The position numbers and the translations under genes are program-made. Below are positions 17,846 through 24,635 of a DNA stretch of 25,739 nucleotides, piece after piece; position 1 is the first letter of the stretch; each line of letters opens with the position of its first letter. Below the pieces are notes generated by a model. That model was not told where the DNA came from. It was given only the letters and a program-made list of their open reading frames with translations, and searched no databases. This DNA comes from JANQPC01 sp039208375 (lineage in GTDB: Bacteria > Pseudomonadota > Alphaproteobacteria > Rhodobacterales > Rhodobacteraceae), in contig JBCCRC010000049.1 in assembly GCA_039208375.1 (NCBI GenBank), positions 1-25,739 of the forward strand. Reading direction: 5' to 3'.

Positions 17846-17917
17846 GAAGGCGCCGGTCGTGCGTCAGTCATATGTCCACTCCTACCAGGACACCCCGCCT
17901 GGGTTGATCGGTTTCTC

Positions 17918-18085
17918 AGCAGGCAGGTCTCCTGGCTCGCGGGGGTCTGTCGGCGCCTGCCTTCCCAGCCGTACGCGGCCAGTGGCATCTGAGGCGTCAA
18001 CGTTCCGCTTACAGTTGCGGGGGCAGCCGAGGCATTGGACCCTATTGATCCGCACCTCGTTCCCTCTTAGCGCCACCGGGAAGTG
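17918..18085 (-). ncRNA. Cobalamin riboswitch upstream of the DUF1636-transporter operon
   Basis: Read on the minus strand, all hallmark blocks appear in order. AAGAGGGAACGAGGTG (5' conserved region) comes first, then the B12 box GCCCCCGCAACTGTAAGC (within 18005-18024). CCACTGGCC (around 17979-17987) and GGGAAGGC follow, and GAGCCAGGAGACCTGCC closes the 3' side (17922-17938). This is a complete adenosylcobalamin-type aptamer. The expression platform is probably translational. A CCAGG-N8-CCTGG hairpin (17885-17902) lies next to AGGAG, and no T run follows. High cobalamin should lower expression of the DUF1636 gene and the importer. Confidence 0.93.
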
Positions 18086-18105
18086 GCGACCGTGCTGACG
18101 GAGCA

Positions 18106-18134
18106 AACAAGAATGAAAACCAGAGTTCTGTCAA
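18106..18134 (-). promoter_or_regulatory. Possible promoter for the first riboswitch transcript
   Basis: A perfect TTGACA on the minus strand (18134-18129) is followed after 17 bases by CTTGTT, a poor -10. A start site near 18099 would fit the aptamer 5' end at about 18085. The -35 is convincing, the -10 is not. Confidence 0.35.
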
Positions 18135-18303
18135 TTGCGTTTTACACTCGCTTGCCGGAGTGTCTGGACAGATCGGGTGTACCCGCAAGCAGGCTGTGGC
18201 GTGAGGCAGGTAGAATGCGGTTGACGGACGCTCGTCAGCAGATTTGGGCTGTGCTGTGGAGCGCTTGGCGCGTGAGCAGGCCGCCTAACTGGATAGGCCG
18301 CCG
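18135..18303. other. Non-coding part of the divergent region between riboswitch and cobD
   Basis: Together with the riboswitch this completes a 458-bp gap (17846-18303). On the plus strand a TTGACG at 18221 lies within an inverted repeat TGACG-N6-CGTCA (18222-18237), which might mark the cobD promoter or an operator; no good -10 is visible. A 64-codon open frame from ATG 18113 ends by overlapping the cobD ATG; its coding status is doubtful (see findings). No riboswitch is seen in the cobD direction. Confidence 0.3.
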
Positions 18304-19239
18304 ATGACCTTTGCTGCGATCATGGCCCTAGCGCTCGCAATCGACGCGGTGCTCGGCTGGCCGGGGCGGCTCTTCAGCGCAATCGGCCATCCGGTCACTT
18401 GGATCGGGGCGCTGATATCCGCGCTTGAGAGCCGGTGGAACCACGGCGGCGCGGCACGCCGGCGCGTTATGGGCGCTGGATGCGTTGGGGTTACGCTCTG
18501 CGCTGCAACGTTTCCAGCTTTAGTTCTGCAAATCGTGCTTCCCCAAGGCGCCACCGGGATTTTGATTGCGGCTGTGTTTGCATGGCCATGGATTGCCGCG
18601 CGTGCGCTCTACGATCACGTCGCAGCCGTCATGCTCCCCCTTGCGGAGGGTGATTTAGAGGGTGCGCGCAGTGCTGTTGCCATGATCGTTGGGCGCGATC
18701 CTGCCGCGCTCGACGCGGCTGGTGTGGCGCGGGCCGCCGTTGAAAGCCTGGCCGAGAATGCGTCAGATGGTGTGGTGGCCCCGCTGTTCTGGGGCGCCAT
18801 TGCTGGGTTGCCCGGGCTTGTGGCGTACAAAGCCATCAATACCCTCGATTCGATGATCGGCCATCGCAATGCACGCTATGAAGAATTTGGGAAGGCCGCC
18901 GCGCGCCTTGACGATGTGGTCAACCTTATCCCCGCACGGCTCACGGGCCTTGTCTTTGCGCTTGTCTCGGGGCGGCTCCGGTGCGCGATACGGGTGATGT
19001 TGCGAGATGCGGGCCACCACCGTTCGCCCAATGCCGGTTGGCCAGAAGCGGCGATGGCCGGCGGGCTCGATATCCGCCTCTCGGGCCCCCGGATCTATGG
19101 CGATCGGGTGGCGGATGAACCCTGGGTGAACGAGGGCGCGCCGGATCCCGATGCAAGCGCGATGGCGCGCGCCCTTGCGCTCTATATCCGCGCCATGGTC
19201 CTGTGCAGCGCGGGCCTCGTGGCGCTCGCGCTGATCTGA
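18304..19239 (+). CDS. cobD: Adenosylcobinamide-phosphate synthase (CobD/CbiB)
   Basis: Membrane enzyme that attaches aminopropanol (phosphate) to adenosylcobyric acid to give adenosylcobinamide (phosphate). It has 311 residues with several hydrophobic helices, including an N-terminal one (MALALAIDAVLGWP). Diagnostic blocks are HPVTWIGALI (29-38), SLAENASDGVVAPLFW, YKAINTLDSMIGHRNARYEEFG, ARLDDVVNLIPARLTG and HRSPNAGWPEAAMAGGL. ATG 18304 is preceded by GGATAGG. The gene is followed by cobC after 7 bases, which together supply the aminopropanol arm. The name follows the aerobic-pathway usage (Pseudomonas denitrificans cobD, Salmonella cbiB). Confidence 0.95.
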   Translation: MTFAAIMALALAIDAVLGWPGRLFSAIGHPVTWIGALISALESRWNHGGAARRRVMGAGCVGVTLCAATFPALVLQIVLPQGATGILIAAVFAWPWIAARALYDHVAAVMLPLAEGDLEGARSAVAMIVGRDPAALDAAGVARAAVESLAENASDGVVAPLFWGAIAGLPGLVAYKAINTLDSMIGHRNARYEEFGKAAARLDDVVNLIPARLTGLVFALVSGRLRCAIRVMLRDAGHHRSPNAGWPEAAMAGGLDIRLSGPRIYGDRVADEPWVNEGAPDPDASAMARALALYIRAMVLCSAGLVALALI

Positions 19240-19246
19240 GTGTGAT

Positions 19247-20233
19247 ATGCGGGACCACGGTGGCGATCTTGACAGGGCACGGGCCGCCTTTGGCGGCACG
19301 GATTGGGTTGACCTCTCGACGGGGATCAACCCTGTTCCCTATCCGGTGCCGGATGTCGCTCGTCGGGCCTATACGGCCCTGCCGACGCACGCGGATATCG
19401 CCGCGCTCGAACACGTGGCGGCGCAGTGCTACGGGGCGCAAGTGCCGGTCGCCGCACTTGGCGGGGCACAGGCAGCAATCCAAATCGTGCCACAGCTTCG
19501 GCGAGTGGGTGCAGCGGCGGTTTTGGCCCCAACGTATAACGAACACGCTGCGGCCCTGCGCGATCACGGCTGGGCAGTGCGCGAGGTAGACGATCTCCCG
19601 GCCCTGACGGGCGCGGAGATCGCCGTTATCGTTAACCCCAACAACCCCGACGGGAGAAGCTGGCCGCCAGACGCGCTGGCTGAGCTTAGCGCACAGGTTG
19701 GCCTTCTTGTGGTGGACGAGAGTTTTGCGGATCCGCATCCCGAGCTTTCGATGGTGCCCCGATTGCGTCAGTGCGGCGATCGCGCTCTTGTTTTGCGATC
19801 TTTCGGAAAATTTTACGGGCTTGCGGGGCTTCGGCTTGGCTTTGCGATTGGTGGTGAGGCGACGATTGCGAAACTGCGCGCGCTCGCGGGGCCCTGGGCG
19901 GTAAACGGCCCAGCCATCGCGATTGCCGGTGATGCGTTGGCGAACACTGGGTGGCGTAAGGAAACGGCGAAGCGCTTGAGCCGCGATGCTGCTCGGCTCG
20001 ATGCACTTGCGGCGTGCGCCGGATGGCAGCTTGTGGGTGGTACGGCACTCTTCCGAACCTACGCCATGGAAGACGCCACTGCGGCACAAACAAACCTTGC
20101 CCGGGCCAGGATCTGGACGCGCGTTTTCCCCTATTCAAAGCATTGGCTTCGGATGGGCCTGCCAGGACCGGAAAATGCGTGGGGCCGGGTTGAGAGGGCC
20201 CTTTCATCGCGGCGCGTTGCACCCACGCTTTAG
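19247..20233 (+). CDS. cobC: Threonine-phosphate decarboxylase (CobC)
   Basis: PLP-dependent fold-type I enzyme that makes (R)-1-aminopropan-2-ol phosphate for the nucleotide loop (called CobD in Salmonella). It has 328 residues. The N-terminal HGGDL and DLSTGINPVPYP match the family. NPNNPDG is at 130-136, D157 in VVDESF binds the pyridine nitrogen, and the PLP lysine is K188 in RSFGKFYGLAGLRLGF. ATG 19247 follows the cobD stop by 7 bases. Histidinol-phosphate aminotransferase is the nearest relative, but context and the HGGDL start favour CobC. Confidence 0.93.
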   Translation: MRDHGGDLDRARAAFGGTDWVDLSTGINPVPYPVPDVARRAYTALPTHADIAALEHVAAQCYGAQVPVAALGGAQAAIQIVPQLRRVGAAAVLAPTYNEHAAALRDHGWAVREVDDLPALTGAEIAVIVNPNNPDGRSWPPDALAELSAQVGLLVVDESFADPHPELSMVPRLRQCGDRALVLRSFGKFYGLAGLRLGFAIGGEATIAKLRALAGPWAVNGPAIAIAGDALANTGWRKETAKRLSRDAARLDALAACAGWQLVGGTALFRTYAMEDATAAQTNLARARIWTRVFPYSKHWLRMGLPGPENAWGRVERALSSRRVAPTL

Positions 20234-20322
20234 TGTGATTGTGGCATGCCCGCCGCCGTTACCGATACGTAAAGGCACCTTTCATCCTAGGCACGACGCG
20301 TACCGCTGTGCCCGAACAAACC

Positions 20323-21771
20323 CTAGCGGGCCGCGGCAAGGAGCCCCTCCACATCGAGATGCGCCTCTAGGTGTTCGGCAAGCGCATCGAGCGTGCGTTC
20401 CACCGTGGCGCCGTACTGGGTTTCGCCCGCATCAGCGCCAAGGCTTTGCAGAAACCCCGCGCGGAAACTGTCATCTCGGAACATGCCGTGAAGGTAGCTG
20501 CCGGCGATGCGCCCGTCTGTACTCACGGCCCCTTCCGGTACACCGCCCACCGTGGCGAAAGGCCGTGCGCGATCCGGGCCTACCGTTTCACCGATATGAA
20601 TTTCGTATCCCTCAAACGCCGCCCCCGAAGTGATATGAACCGCAGCCACCTCGGTCAGCCGCTTCAGTGGTGTCATCACTGTTGCAACGTCGAGAAGGCC
20701 AAGCCCTGTATCCACGCCCGCCGCGCCTTCGATACCCTTGGGATCTGCCACCTCACGCCCCAGCATCTGGAAGCCGCCGCAGATCCCAAGCACATGGCCA
20801 CCGCGCCGCACATGGGCGGCCAGATCGACATCCCAGCCCTGCGCACGCAGGAAGGCCAGATCGCCGCGGGTGGATTTTGTGCCGGGCAGGATCACAAGAT
20901 CTGCGTCGCCTGGAATGGGGCGGCCCGCGCCGAGCATCGTCAACCGCACGCCCGGCTCCTGCGCCAGGGGATCGAGATCGTCGAAATTCGCGATCCGGCT
21001 CAAGGCGAGGCAAACGATGTGAAGCCCCTCGCGCCGCGCAGGGGGATCGAGATCAAGCGCATCTTCTGCAGGCAACCTCCAGGCTTCTGGAAACCACGGG
21101 CAGACGCCGAAGCCTCGCCACCCGGTGCGCGTCTCGATCAACTCGTAGCCGTCATCGAACAACGTGGGGTCACCCCGAAACCGGTTGATCAGGAAACCGG
21201 CGATCATCGCGGCGTCGGCAGCGTCGATCACGGCTTTGGTGCCCACGATCTGCGCGATTACGCCGCCACGGTCGATATCCCCGGCAAGGATCACCGGAAC
21301 ATCCGCTGCGCGCGCAAACCCCATATTGGCGATGTCGCCCGCCCGCAGGTTTACTTCGGCAGGGCTGCCCGCACCTTCGACCAATACAAGGTCGTGCGCG
21401 CCCTTCATACGTTCGAAGCTTTCAAGGACACGGGCGAGTAGCCGCGGTTTGAGCGCCTGATATTCCCGCGCTTTTGCGGTGGTCAGGCGCTTTCCTTGCA
21501 CAATCACCTGCGCGCCTACGTCGGTTTCGGGTTTCAAGAGAACCGGATTCATATCGGTGTGGAGCGGGAGACCCGCCGCCAGCGCCTGTAACGCCTGGGC
21601 GCGCCCGATTTCGCCTCCATCGACGGTGACGGCGGCATTGTTCGACATGTTCTGCGGTTTGAACGGCGCAACCGAAAGGCCGCGCCGCCGCGCTGCACGG
21701 CAGAGCCCAGCGACCAGAAGGGATTTCCCGACGTTGCTGCCGGTTCCTTGGATCATCAGCGCGCGGGTCAT
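20323..21771 (-). CDS. cobQ: Cobyric acid synthase (CobQ)
   Basis: Glutamine-dependent amidotransferase that amidates positions b, d, e and g of adenosylcobyrinic acid a,c-diamide. It has 482 residues. The N-terminal ATP-binding domain carries the P-loop-like GTGSNVGKS (9-17) and FKPQNMSNN (37-45). The C-terminal class I glutaminase domain has the nucleophile C331 in GICGGFQMLG and H428 in GSYLHGMF. ILPGTKST (294-301) is typical of CobQ. ATG 21771 gives the standard start; the Shine-Dalgarno site is weak, and the upstream nuclease-like gene ends 6 bases before, so coupling is likely. It converges on cobC with 89 bp between stops and no clear terminator. Confidence 0.96.
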   Translation of the reverse strand: MTRALMIQGTGSNVGKSLLVAGLCRAARRRGLSVAPFKPQNMSNNAAVTVDGGEIGRAQALQALAAGLPLHTDMNPVLLKPETDVGAQVIVQGKRLTTAKAREYQALKPRLLARVLESFERMKGAHDLVLVEGAGSPAEVNLRAGDIANMGFARAADVPVILAGDIDRGGVIAQIVGTKAVIDAADAAMIAGFLINRFRGDPTLFDDGYELIETRTGWRGFGVCPWFPEAWRLPAEDALDLDPPARREGLHIVCLALSRIANFDDLDPLAQEPGVRLTMLGAGRPIPGDADLVILPGTKSTRGDLAFLRAQGWDVDLAAHVRRGGHVLGICGGFQMLGREVADPKGIEGAAGVDTGLGLLDVATVMTPLKRLTEVAAVHITSGAAFEGYEIHIGETVGPDRARPFATVGGVPEGAVSTDGRIAGSYLHGMFRDDSFRAGFLQSLGADAGETQYGATVERTLDALAEHLEAHLDVEGLLAAAR

Positions 21772-21777
21772 GGGGCG

Positions 21778-22215
21778 TCAGACCCTAAACGGTGCGAGGT
21801 AATCCAGCGCCCATTTTGGTGGGGTGCCCCAACTCCAAATGCCTCTTTCGCCCCAACTGACACTTTCCTGGGAAAGCGCACCTCGCTGGATGGCAGCCTC
21901 AACGAAAGCGTCATGCGGATAAACAAAGCAATCACTCAGTCGGAAGAAGGCGACGTGTATGCCTTTGCCTGAGTACTTTTTGTCGACTGTCAATCGCCCT
22001 TTGAGTTGGATCTTGAGGAACGTGTCGCCGTCAATGTGGCAGGCTATTAAGTCTGCCCCCTGCCAGTCGTCCGTCAGGCGCATGCAATTGAATCCATACT
22101 CTGCAAGCCGGGCAGCCAACATATGGAAATTGTAGTTCTCCTTCTGTCGCGAATTAAGTCGCCCATAATCGATGCGCTGAAAGCCTCCTGCAATTGCCGA
22201 CTTGTGCGGTGGCAT
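21778..22215 (-). CDS. PD-(D/E)XK nuclease-like protein between cobO and cobQ
   Basis: A 145-residue protein with no link to cobalamin synthesis that I can see. GRLNSRQKENYNF (18-30) precedes a helix, then WQGADLIACHID (51-62) and FLKIQLKGR (66-74) form the beta-hairpin of a PD-(D/E)XK-like core. D55 and K72 are the putative metal residues and Q70 stands where E is usual. E26 may be the helix acid. Base composition differs from neighbours: two 60-base blocks I counted have 45 and 47 percent GC (21901-21960, 22081-22140) against 62 percent in a cobO block (22501-22560). It starts two bases after the cobO stop and ends six bases before cobQ, so it sits within the operon. Acquisition by transfer is inferred. 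Function unproven. Confidence 0.65.
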   Translation of the reverse strand: MPPHKSAIAGGFQRIDYGRLNSRQKENYNFHMLAARLAEYGFNCMRLTDDWQGADLIACHIDGDTFLKIQLKGRLTVDKKYSGKGIHVAFFRLSDCFVYPHDAFVEAAIQRGALSQESVSWGERGIWSWGTPPKWALDYLAPFRV

Positions 22216-22217
22216 GG

Positions 22218-22826
22218 TCAGAACTCGACGCCCTTCTGCGCCTTCACGCCTTCCTTGAACGGGTGCTTCTTAAGCGTCATCTCCGTCACCAGATCGGCCG
22301 CCTCGATCAGCTCGGGCTTTGCGTTGCGCCCCGTCAGGCACACATGGGTCATCTCAGGCTTCTGCGTCAGAAGAAAATCCACCACCTCGTCGATATCGAG
22401 GTAGTCGTAGCGGAGCGCGATATTGATCTCGTCGAGCAATACGAACTGGATCTCGGGGTCGAGGATCTGCTCCCGCGCAATGCGCCAGCCATTCTGAGCT
22501 GCTGCGATATCGCGCTCGCGGTCCTGCGTCTCCCACGTAAAGCCCTCGCCAGATACGAAAAAACGGCACTCTTCGACAAAGCGTTCGCGCAGAAGTGTTT
22601 TCTCACCGGTTTGCCAGTTGCCTTTGATGAACTGTACCACCGCGCAGGGCATGCCATGGGCGATGCAGCGCATGATCATCCCGAACCCGGATGAGGATTT
22701 GCCCTTGCCCGGCCCGGTATGCACGATGATGAGCCCCTTCTCCTCGGTCTTGGTTTTCATCATCTCGTCGCGTGCGGCCTTGATGCGCTTCATCTTTTCA
22801 TTGTGGCGCAGGGTCACGTCATCCAT
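22218..22826 (-). CDS. cobO: Cob(I)yrinic acid a,c-diamide adenosyltransferase (CobO/CobA type)
   Basis: Transfers adenosyl from ATP to reduced cobalt of the corrinoid. It has 202 residues. The P-loop is TGPGKGKSSSGFGM (37-50). Further signatures are QFIKGNWQTGEK (66-77), FTWETQDRERD (96-106) and LLDEINIALRYDYL (130-143). ATG 22826 has GAGGAG about 8 bases upstream, which decides it over a longer frame reaching into the riboswitch region. It heads a minus-strand operon with the nuclease-like gene and cobQ, and is divergent from the second riboswitch operon. Confidence 0.96.
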   Translation of the reverse strand: MDDVTLRHNEKMKRIKAARDEMMKTKTEEKGLIIVHTGPGKGKSSSGFGMIMRCIAHGMPCAVVQFIKGNWQTGEKTLLRERFVEECRFFVSGEGFTWETQDRERDIAAAQNGWRIAREQILDPEIQFVLLDEINIALRYDYLDIDEVVDFLLTQKPEMTHVCLTGRNAKPELIEAADLVTEMTLKKHPFKEGVKAQKGVEF

Positions 22827-22845
22827 CGGTGGGGCTCCTCGTAGC

Positions 22846-22875
22846 TTGACAGGGGCGGGCGGGCCTGAGCATCTG
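22846..22875 (+). promoter_or_regulatory. Possible promoter for the second riboswitch transcript
   Basis: A perfect TTGACA (22846-22851) is followed after 18 bases by CATCTG (22870-22875). A transcription start near 22882 would place it just before the aptamer. The -10 matches only half of the consensus. The first riboswitch operon also has a perfect TTGACA with a weak -10. Confidence 0.4.
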
Positions 22876-22884
22876 TGCATGCTG

Positions 22885-23075
22885 GTGCCTGTGCTAACAG
22901 GTGAAAAGGGAATGCGCGAGGCCCGGGATTTGGGGCCGAACCGCAGCCGCCCCCGCGACCGTGATCGGAGAGGGCGCCCCATGGCCACTGGCCGCTTTGG
23001 CGGTTCGGGAAGGCCGGGCGACTGACAGGGAAATCCCCTGACATCCGTAAGCCGGGAGACCTGCCAGCGCGACGA
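22885..23075 (+). ncRNA. Cobalamin riboswitch upstream of DUF1636-cobW-cobN
   Basis: Conserved blocks in order: AGGTGAAAAGGGAATGCG (22899-22916), GGCCGAACCGCAGCCGC, the B12 box region CCCCCGCGACCGTGAT (near 22950-22965), GGCCACTGGCC (22983-22993), GGGAAGGCC (23008-23016) and GTAAGCCGGGAGACCTGCC (23047-23065). The B12 box carries C in place of the usual T (GACCGTG instead of AACTGTA-like), a tolerated variant. With the promoter and the terminator-like hairpin downstream, this accounts for the 341-bp gap between cobO and the DUF1636 gene. High cobalamin should reduce expression of the downstream cobalt genes. Confidence 0.93.
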
Positions 23076-23107
23076 TTGAACCGGGCGGGGTGCCCCGGCG
23101 TCGGACC

Positions 23108-23127
23108 GGCGGGAAACGCCCGCTTTT
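23108..23127 (+). terminator. Riboswitch expression-platform terminator
   Basis: GCGGG (23109-23113) pairs with CCCGC (23119-23123) around AAACG and is followed by TTTT, an intrinsic terminator 33 bases after the aptamer. The 3' arm (CGCCC at 23117-23121) can instead pair with the GGGCG in the GGGCGGGG tract near 23083-23090, a plausible antiterminator. Control by premature termination is inferred. Confidence 0.5.
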
Positions 23128-23167
23128 CCGCGCCATATGCCCCGCGCCTAAATGAGATGGAGCTCGC

Positions 23168-23563
23168 ATGGTGCGATCCGAAGAGCCGGTAGAACTGCTT
23201 GTCTGCACCAAGTGCCGGAGTGGGCAGGATGTGCCTGACGGTGGGGAACGCCCCGGCGCTCAACTTTATCAGCGCCTTGCAGACCAAGGCATTGAGCACG
23301 TCACTATTACCCCGGTCGAATGCCTGTCGAATTGTGAAAACGGCTGCACGATTGCGCTGCGCGGTCCGGGGCGGTGGACGTATGTTTATGGCCGGTTCGA
23401 TCCCAGCCAGCATGCGGCGATTGTGCAGGAAGGCGTGTCGAAGTATGCGGCGACCGCCGATGGGCTCGTGCCGTGGCGCGAGCGCCCCGAACACTTCCGA
23501 AAGAATTGCATCGCGCGCGTTCCTCCGCTCGCCGCCCCGATCCCCAACCTCGGAGATAGCTAG
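23168..23563 (+). CDS. DUF1636 cysteine-rich protein (second copy)
   Basis: A 131-residue protein with C13 and C16 (CTKC) and C52, C56, C60 (ECLSNCENGC), followed by TIALRGPGRWTYVYGRFDP. The cysteine spacing and the following TIAL-GPGR-TY block are the same as in the copy at 17321. The layout suggests a [2Fe-2S] ferredoxin-like or metal-binding protein; the bound metal is not known. ATG 23168 has GGAG about 8 bases upstream. It is the first gene after the riboswitch and lies one base before cobW, so co-expression with cobW and cobN is near certain. A role in cobalt delivery or reduction for CobN is inference. Confidence 0.88.
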   Translation: MVRSEEPVELLVCTKCRSGQDVPDGGERPGAQLYQRLADQGIEHVTITPVECLSNCENGCTIALRGPGRWTYVYGRFDPSQHAAIVQEGVSKYAATADGLVPWRERPEHFRKNCIARVPPLAAPIPNLGDS

Positions 23564-23564
23564 C

Positions 23565-24620
23565 ATGGCCAGCCTCGAAAAACTTCCCGTGACGATTATC
23601 ACCGGTTTTCTCGGTTCGGGTAAAACCACCCTGATCACGCAACTGATGCAAAACCCCGGTGGCAAGCGCCTTGCCATCGTCGTGAACGAATTCGGCGATG
23701 TCGGCGTGGATGGCGAGATCCTCAAAAGCTGCGCGATCCCCGATTGCCCCGCGGAAAACATAGTGGAACTGGCCAATGGATGCATCTGCTGCACGGTCGC
23801 CGATGACTTCATCCCCACGATTGAAGCGCTTATGGCGTTGGAGCCGCGCCCCGATCACATCGTCATCGAAACATCCGGGCTGGCCTTGCCGAAGCCGCTG
23901 CTGAAAGCGTTCGATTGGCCAGATATTCGCTCCAAGATCACTGTTGATGGCGTGATTGCACTGGCGGATGCCGAGGCTGTTGCTGCCGGGCGGTTTGCCC
24001 CCGATGTCGCCGCCGTTGACGCCCAACGCCAGGCTGACGAGAGCATCGATCATGAAACGCCACTGTCGGAGGTGTTTGAGGATCAGGTGTCTTGCGCCGA
24101 TATTGTTCTTCTCACCAAGCCCGATCTTGCGGGCCCCGAAGGCGTGGCGAAGGCGAAGGCCACAATAGAGGCGGAAGCGCCACGCACACTTCCAATCATC
24201 GAAGTGGCCGAAGGTGTCGTGGATCCACGCATAATACTTGGCCTCGAAGCCGCAGCAGAAGATGATATGGCAGCACGGCCCAGCCACCATGATGGCCATC
24301 ACGACCATGAACACGATGATTTCGCGAGCGTTATCATCGATATCCCGGAGTTTTCCGACCCTGGTGAACTGGCCGCAAGGGTGGAGGCGCTGGCGAAAGC
24401 CCAGAATATCCTGCGCGTGAAGGGCTACGCGGCGATCATCGGCAAGCCGATGCGGCTTTTGCTGCAGGCGGTAGGCGCAAGAGTGCGGTACCAGTATGAT
24501 CGGCCGTGGGCGCCCGAGGAAGGCCGGCGCGGGCGGCTCGTGGTGATCGCTGAACACGATGATGTCGACGCAGCCGCAATCCTGAATGTCTTGGTTCCCG
24601 GCGCGCAAGCGGCGGAGTAG
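23565..24620 (+). CDS. cobW: CobW, G3E-family metal GTPase
   Basis: P-loop GTPase of the COG0523/G3E group that binds metal and is thought to deliver cobalt to the chelatase. It has 351 residues. Walker A is GFLGSGKTT (14-22), the conserved metal motif is GCICC (72-76), ETSG is at 102-105 and the base-specificity motif is TKPD (184-187). A histidine-rich stretch (HHDGHHDHEHDD, 241-252) joins the GTPase and C-terminal domains, a typical metal-buffering feature. ATG 23565 gives the normal start; a longer frame from inside the DUF1636 gene is rejected. cobN begins 15 bases after the stop. Confidence 0.96.
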   Translation: MASLEKLPVTIITGFLGSGKTTLITQLMQNPGGKRLAIVVNEFGDVGVDGEILKSCAIPDCPAENIVELANGCICCTVADDFIPTIEALMALEPRPDHIVIETSGLALPKPLLKAFDWPDIRSKITVDGVIALADAEAVAAGRFAPDVAAVDAQRQADESIDHETPLSEVFEDQVSCADIVLLTKPDLAGPEGVAKAKATIEAEAPRTLPIIEVAEGVVDPRIILGLEAAAEDDMAARPSHHDGHHDHEHDDFASVIIDIPEFSDPGELAARVEALAKAQNILRVKGYAAIIGKPMRLLLQAVGARVRYQYDRPWAPEEGRRGRLVVIAEHDDVDAAAILNVLVPGAQAAE

Positions 24621-24635
24621 CGGCGGACCGATCCG

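Noticed and set aside
18941..20089. A 382-codon minus-strand frame over cobD-cobC
   Set aside because: It spans the boundary of two well-supported sense genes and has low-complexity Arg/Pro composition.
20272..20283. AAAGG-CA-CCTTT inverted repeat between cobC and cobQ as a bidirectional terminator
   Set aside because: A two-base loop and a 5-bp AT-containing stem are too weak, and no T run is adjacent.
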